The notes beneath the pieces are model-generated. The model made no database searches and had not been told where the DNA came from. It saw only the letters and a program-made list of their open reading frames with translations. The translations under genes and the position numbers were made by a program. Shown piece by piece: positions 5,171-6,441 of a stretch of 6,441 nucleotides of DNA (positions are counted from its first letter, which is position 1; every line of letters starts with the position of its first letter). The DNA comes from Candidatus Levyibacteriota bacterium. Lineage in GTDB: Bacteria; Patescibacteriota; Microgenomatia; Levybacterales; GWA1-39-11. The DNA lies in NCBI GenBank assembly GCA_016204525.1, contig JACQKO010000080.1:1-6441 (forward strand). Direction: 5' to 3'.

Positions 5171-6328
5171 TTAATTGCGGATATGATATATTACATCTTT
5201 TTCCAGTAGCTTCCCTACCGACCCCGATTCAACATGTCCCGAAACAGTCGGGATCGGGGTATGACCATTTTCTAAAGGTGCGCCATTCTGCCCCGAAACG
5301 GTCGGGATGGGGGCCAGTTCAATTTCAGACGACTTAATATCTTCAGTCGGACCTTTAAACTCAAATTTATTTGCGCGAAGCTTTTTGAGATCTTCATCGG
5401 ACCAGCCCTTAACCGGCCAGAATTTCTCGACAAGCCAACTTAGGGGGCGGACTTGTTTATCCCAATTGTCATTAAAGAATAAATCCCTAACCTTTTTCTT
5501 GGTACGGCTAACTTCATTACCTGAATTAGGATATGGAAACCCAAAATCTCCGCCTTGAGTCCTAAACATGTGCGCATACCAGGTTTTATGATTAACAAGA
5601 ACACGTCCCCCCGACAGCCAAGTCTTCACTGCAACTTCAATCCCTTGATTTCCCCAACTGCCAAAATTTTCACTACAAATATCTAACTCCCAATATTTTT
5701 CTCGGGTTAACATAAAACATGAGCCCTGTAAAGACATTGTTTCCGTCAAGCCCGTTTCTTCTAAACTTTTTCTATACTCCGGCCTTTTAGTGTACTCATT
5801 AAAATACTGAAAATGCGGCTCAGCGTCAAAACTAAATGAATTGCTTTGGGGCCTTTCTTTACCTATCCATATCATCTTTCTTTTCATATGTTTTGTATCA
5901 TTGCAGTGTTCACATTTCTCGGGAGTTGGGCCCTGGTACTTTTTCCAACCACATTTATAGCATTTCCAGTCAAAAGCCCAGAGGTTGCGCATAGTGGGAG
6001 CCATCGTAACATTGTCTCCAGTGACCTTAAATGCCTGTATCATCTTTATATCAAACCCTTTATCAAAGGAACAATGTGCATCAATCTTCATCACGTATTT
6101 TGCTTTTGAGAGTTTTGCGGCCATGTTGGTTGCCGCGCGCTGGCCTACTGATTCAGGTACATAAATAATATTTACTCTTTCATGTTGAGGAATTTCTGGT
6201 TTAGCCCATTCTCCATCTAAAACAGCAATAACTTCCGTGTCCGCTTCGATATTTGCCAAGATATCTTCTATCGTTCGGGCTAAAAACATCTCATTTCTAG
6301 CCGGGATAAGTATGGACAAATCTTTCAT
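5171..6328 (-). CDS. GT-A glycosyltransferase with polypeptide GalNAc-transferase-like signatures and a zinc-knuckle insertion (385 aa)
   Basis: The N-terminus (LSILIPARNE, 4-13) is that of GT2/GT27-type inverting or retaining GT-A enzymes. Three further marks point to the polypeptide GalNAc-transferase (GT27) branch: DAH at 83-85 (the metal-binding DxH), WGNQGIEVAVKTWLSGG at 225-241 (compare WGGEN.E...R.W.CGG), and AHMFR at 252-256 (compare GHVFR with its metal-binding His). Between them CYKC (123-126) and CEHC (139-142) form a likely zinc knuckle. The tail after about 320 is polar and carries PIPTVSG twice (340-346, 358-364), encoded by a palindromic DNA repeat. There is no signal peptide or membrane span, so the enzyme acts in the cytoplasm. 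ATG at 6326-6328 has AAGGAG 11 nt upstream and overlaps the preceding stop as ATGA. An ordinary GT2 acting on a glycan lipid remains possible. Confidence 0.85.
   Translation of the reverse strand: MKDLSILIPARNEMFLARTIEDILANIEADTEVIAVLDGEWAKPEIPQHERVNIIYVPESVGQRAATNMAAKLSKAKYVMKIDAHCSFDKGFDIKMIQAFKVTGDNVTMAPTMRNLWAFDWKCYKCGWKKYQGPTPEKCEHCNDTKHMKRKMIWIGKERPQSNSFSFDAEPHFQYFNEYTKRPEYRKSLEETGLTETMSLQGSCFMLTREKYWELDICSENFGSWGNQGIEVAVKTWLSGGRVLVNHKTWYAHMFRTQGGDFGFPYPNSGNEVSRTKKKVRDLFFNDNWDKQVRPLSWLVEKFWPVKGWSDEDLKKLRANKFEFKGPTEDIKSSEIELAPIPTVSGQNGAPLENGHTPIPTVSGHVESGSVGKLLEKDVIYHIRN
5221..5313. repeat. Two copies of a palindromic REP-like repeat inside the glycosyltransferase gene
   Basis: Copy 1 is TCCCGA-AACAG-TCGGGA (5237-5253), a perfect 6-bp stem. 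It is nested in a second stem, ACCCCGA (5221-5227) with TCGGGGT (5254-5260). Copy 2 is CCCGA-AACGG-TCGGG (5292-5306) in the flank CCCCGAAACGGTCGGGAT. The shared 17 bp differ at only two positions, in a gene that is otherwise not repetitive. Both copies lie in the same reading frame and encode PIPTVSG. GC content is far above the surrounding sequence. This looks like a mobile or regulatory palindrome that entered the coding region without breaking it. Confidence 0.7.
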
Positions 6329-6441
6329 AAGGTTTCCATCTCCTTGTTGTATTCCTTGGTCTTTCTGGGGCGTAAGATAAAATTGATACCTTTATCCACT
6401 GAGATTTTATACCAGGGCTTTATTCCGTAATCTGCGTTTCC
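6325..6441 (-). CDS. C-terminal end of an unknown protein, first gene of the visible sugar operon
   Basis: Partial gene: 38 residues and a TGA stop are visible; the 5' part lies beyond the right edge. The sequence begins GNADYGIKPWYKISVDKG and ends KEYNKEMETL. It is hydrophilic and basic, with no recognised domain. Its stop overlaps the ATG of the glycosyltransferase by 4 nt (ATGA), and the glycosyltransferase's Shine-Dalgarno site lies inside its last codons, so the two are translationally coupled. The lack of stops over all 39 codons and that tight junction are the grounds for calling it. It may be another glycan-synthesis or virion gene. Confidence 0.6.
   Translation of the reverse strand, partial: GNADYGIKPWYKISVDKGINFILRPRKTKEYNKEMETL
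6340..6345 (-). promoter_or_regulatory. Shine-Dalgarno site of the glycosyltransferase gene
   Basis: AAGGAG on the minus strand stands 11 nt before the ATG at 6328, slightly long but usable. It lies in the last codons of the upstream gene. It is the only good Shine-Dalgarno site ahead of a start in this window, so it helps fix this start codon. Confidence 0.6.

Noticed and set aside
5221..5313. The GC-rich hairpins as an intrinsic terminator of the glycosyltransferase gene
   Set aside because: They lie inside the coding frame and have no T-tract on either strand.
4378..6109. Plus-strand ORFs opposite the epimerase and glycosyltransferase genes (4378-4605, 5146-5337, 5307-5558, 5846-6109)
   Set aside because: All are antisense to genes with intact catalytic motifs and show no recognisable protein features.
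3595..6327. TGA recoding to glycine as in SR1/Gracilibacteria
   Set aside because: TGA closes the methyltransferase-like gene at 3595 and the partial gene at 6325, where it overlaps the next ATG, so it is read as a stop.

Overview
The window reads like DNA from an uncultured bacterium or its virus or prophage. The style is that often seen in Patescibacteria (CPR, Microgenomates-like) genomes: small compact genes, few Shine-Dalgarno sites, a stand-alone DUF4143 ATPase, phage-type fibre modules and Ser-Pro repeat proteins. That placement is an impression from the gene set, not a search result. The genetic code looks standard: TAA, TAG and TGA all close convincing genes.

Three blocks are visible. 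(1) Bases 1-1894, minus strand, a fibre-type block. A 381-aa phage tail/head-fibre-like protein leads. It is followed 1 nt later by an unrecognised 109-aa protein, and then, in the same frame after a single TAG, by the start of a Ser-Pro tetrad-repeat protein that runs off the left edge. (2) Bases 2072-3333, plus strand, a lone DUF4143-type ATPase. It has a textbook sigma70 promoter (TTGACA, 17 bp, TATAAT) overlaid by two CGTTTACG dyads 31 bp apart, and a 9-bp-stem hairpin lies upstream. (3) Bases 3323-6441, minus strand, a sugar-modification operon. In transcription order it holds the tail of an unknown gene, a GalNAc-transferase-like glycosyltransferase (start overlaps the previous stop as ATGA), a WbpP/GalE-like NAD-dependent epimerase, a class I methyltransferase-like protein with eroded motifs, and a probable frameshifted gene remnant that meets the ATPase gene tail to tail.

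The most interesting reading is functional. The glycosyltransferase carries the three signatures of polypeptide GalNAc-transferases (DxH, WGxxxxE...W..GG, HxFR). The epimerase resembles enzymes that make UDP-GalNAc from UDP-GlcNAc. A few kb away lies a long Ser-rich acceptor-like repeat protein beside a fibre protein. Together they could form a mucin-type O-glycosylation cassette for a surface or virion fibre. This is inference and is set out as a testable finding.

Other notable points are a REP-like hairpin repeat, present twice in frame in the glycosyltransferase C-terminus, and the single in-frame amber codon that separates the 109-aa gene from the repeat protein.
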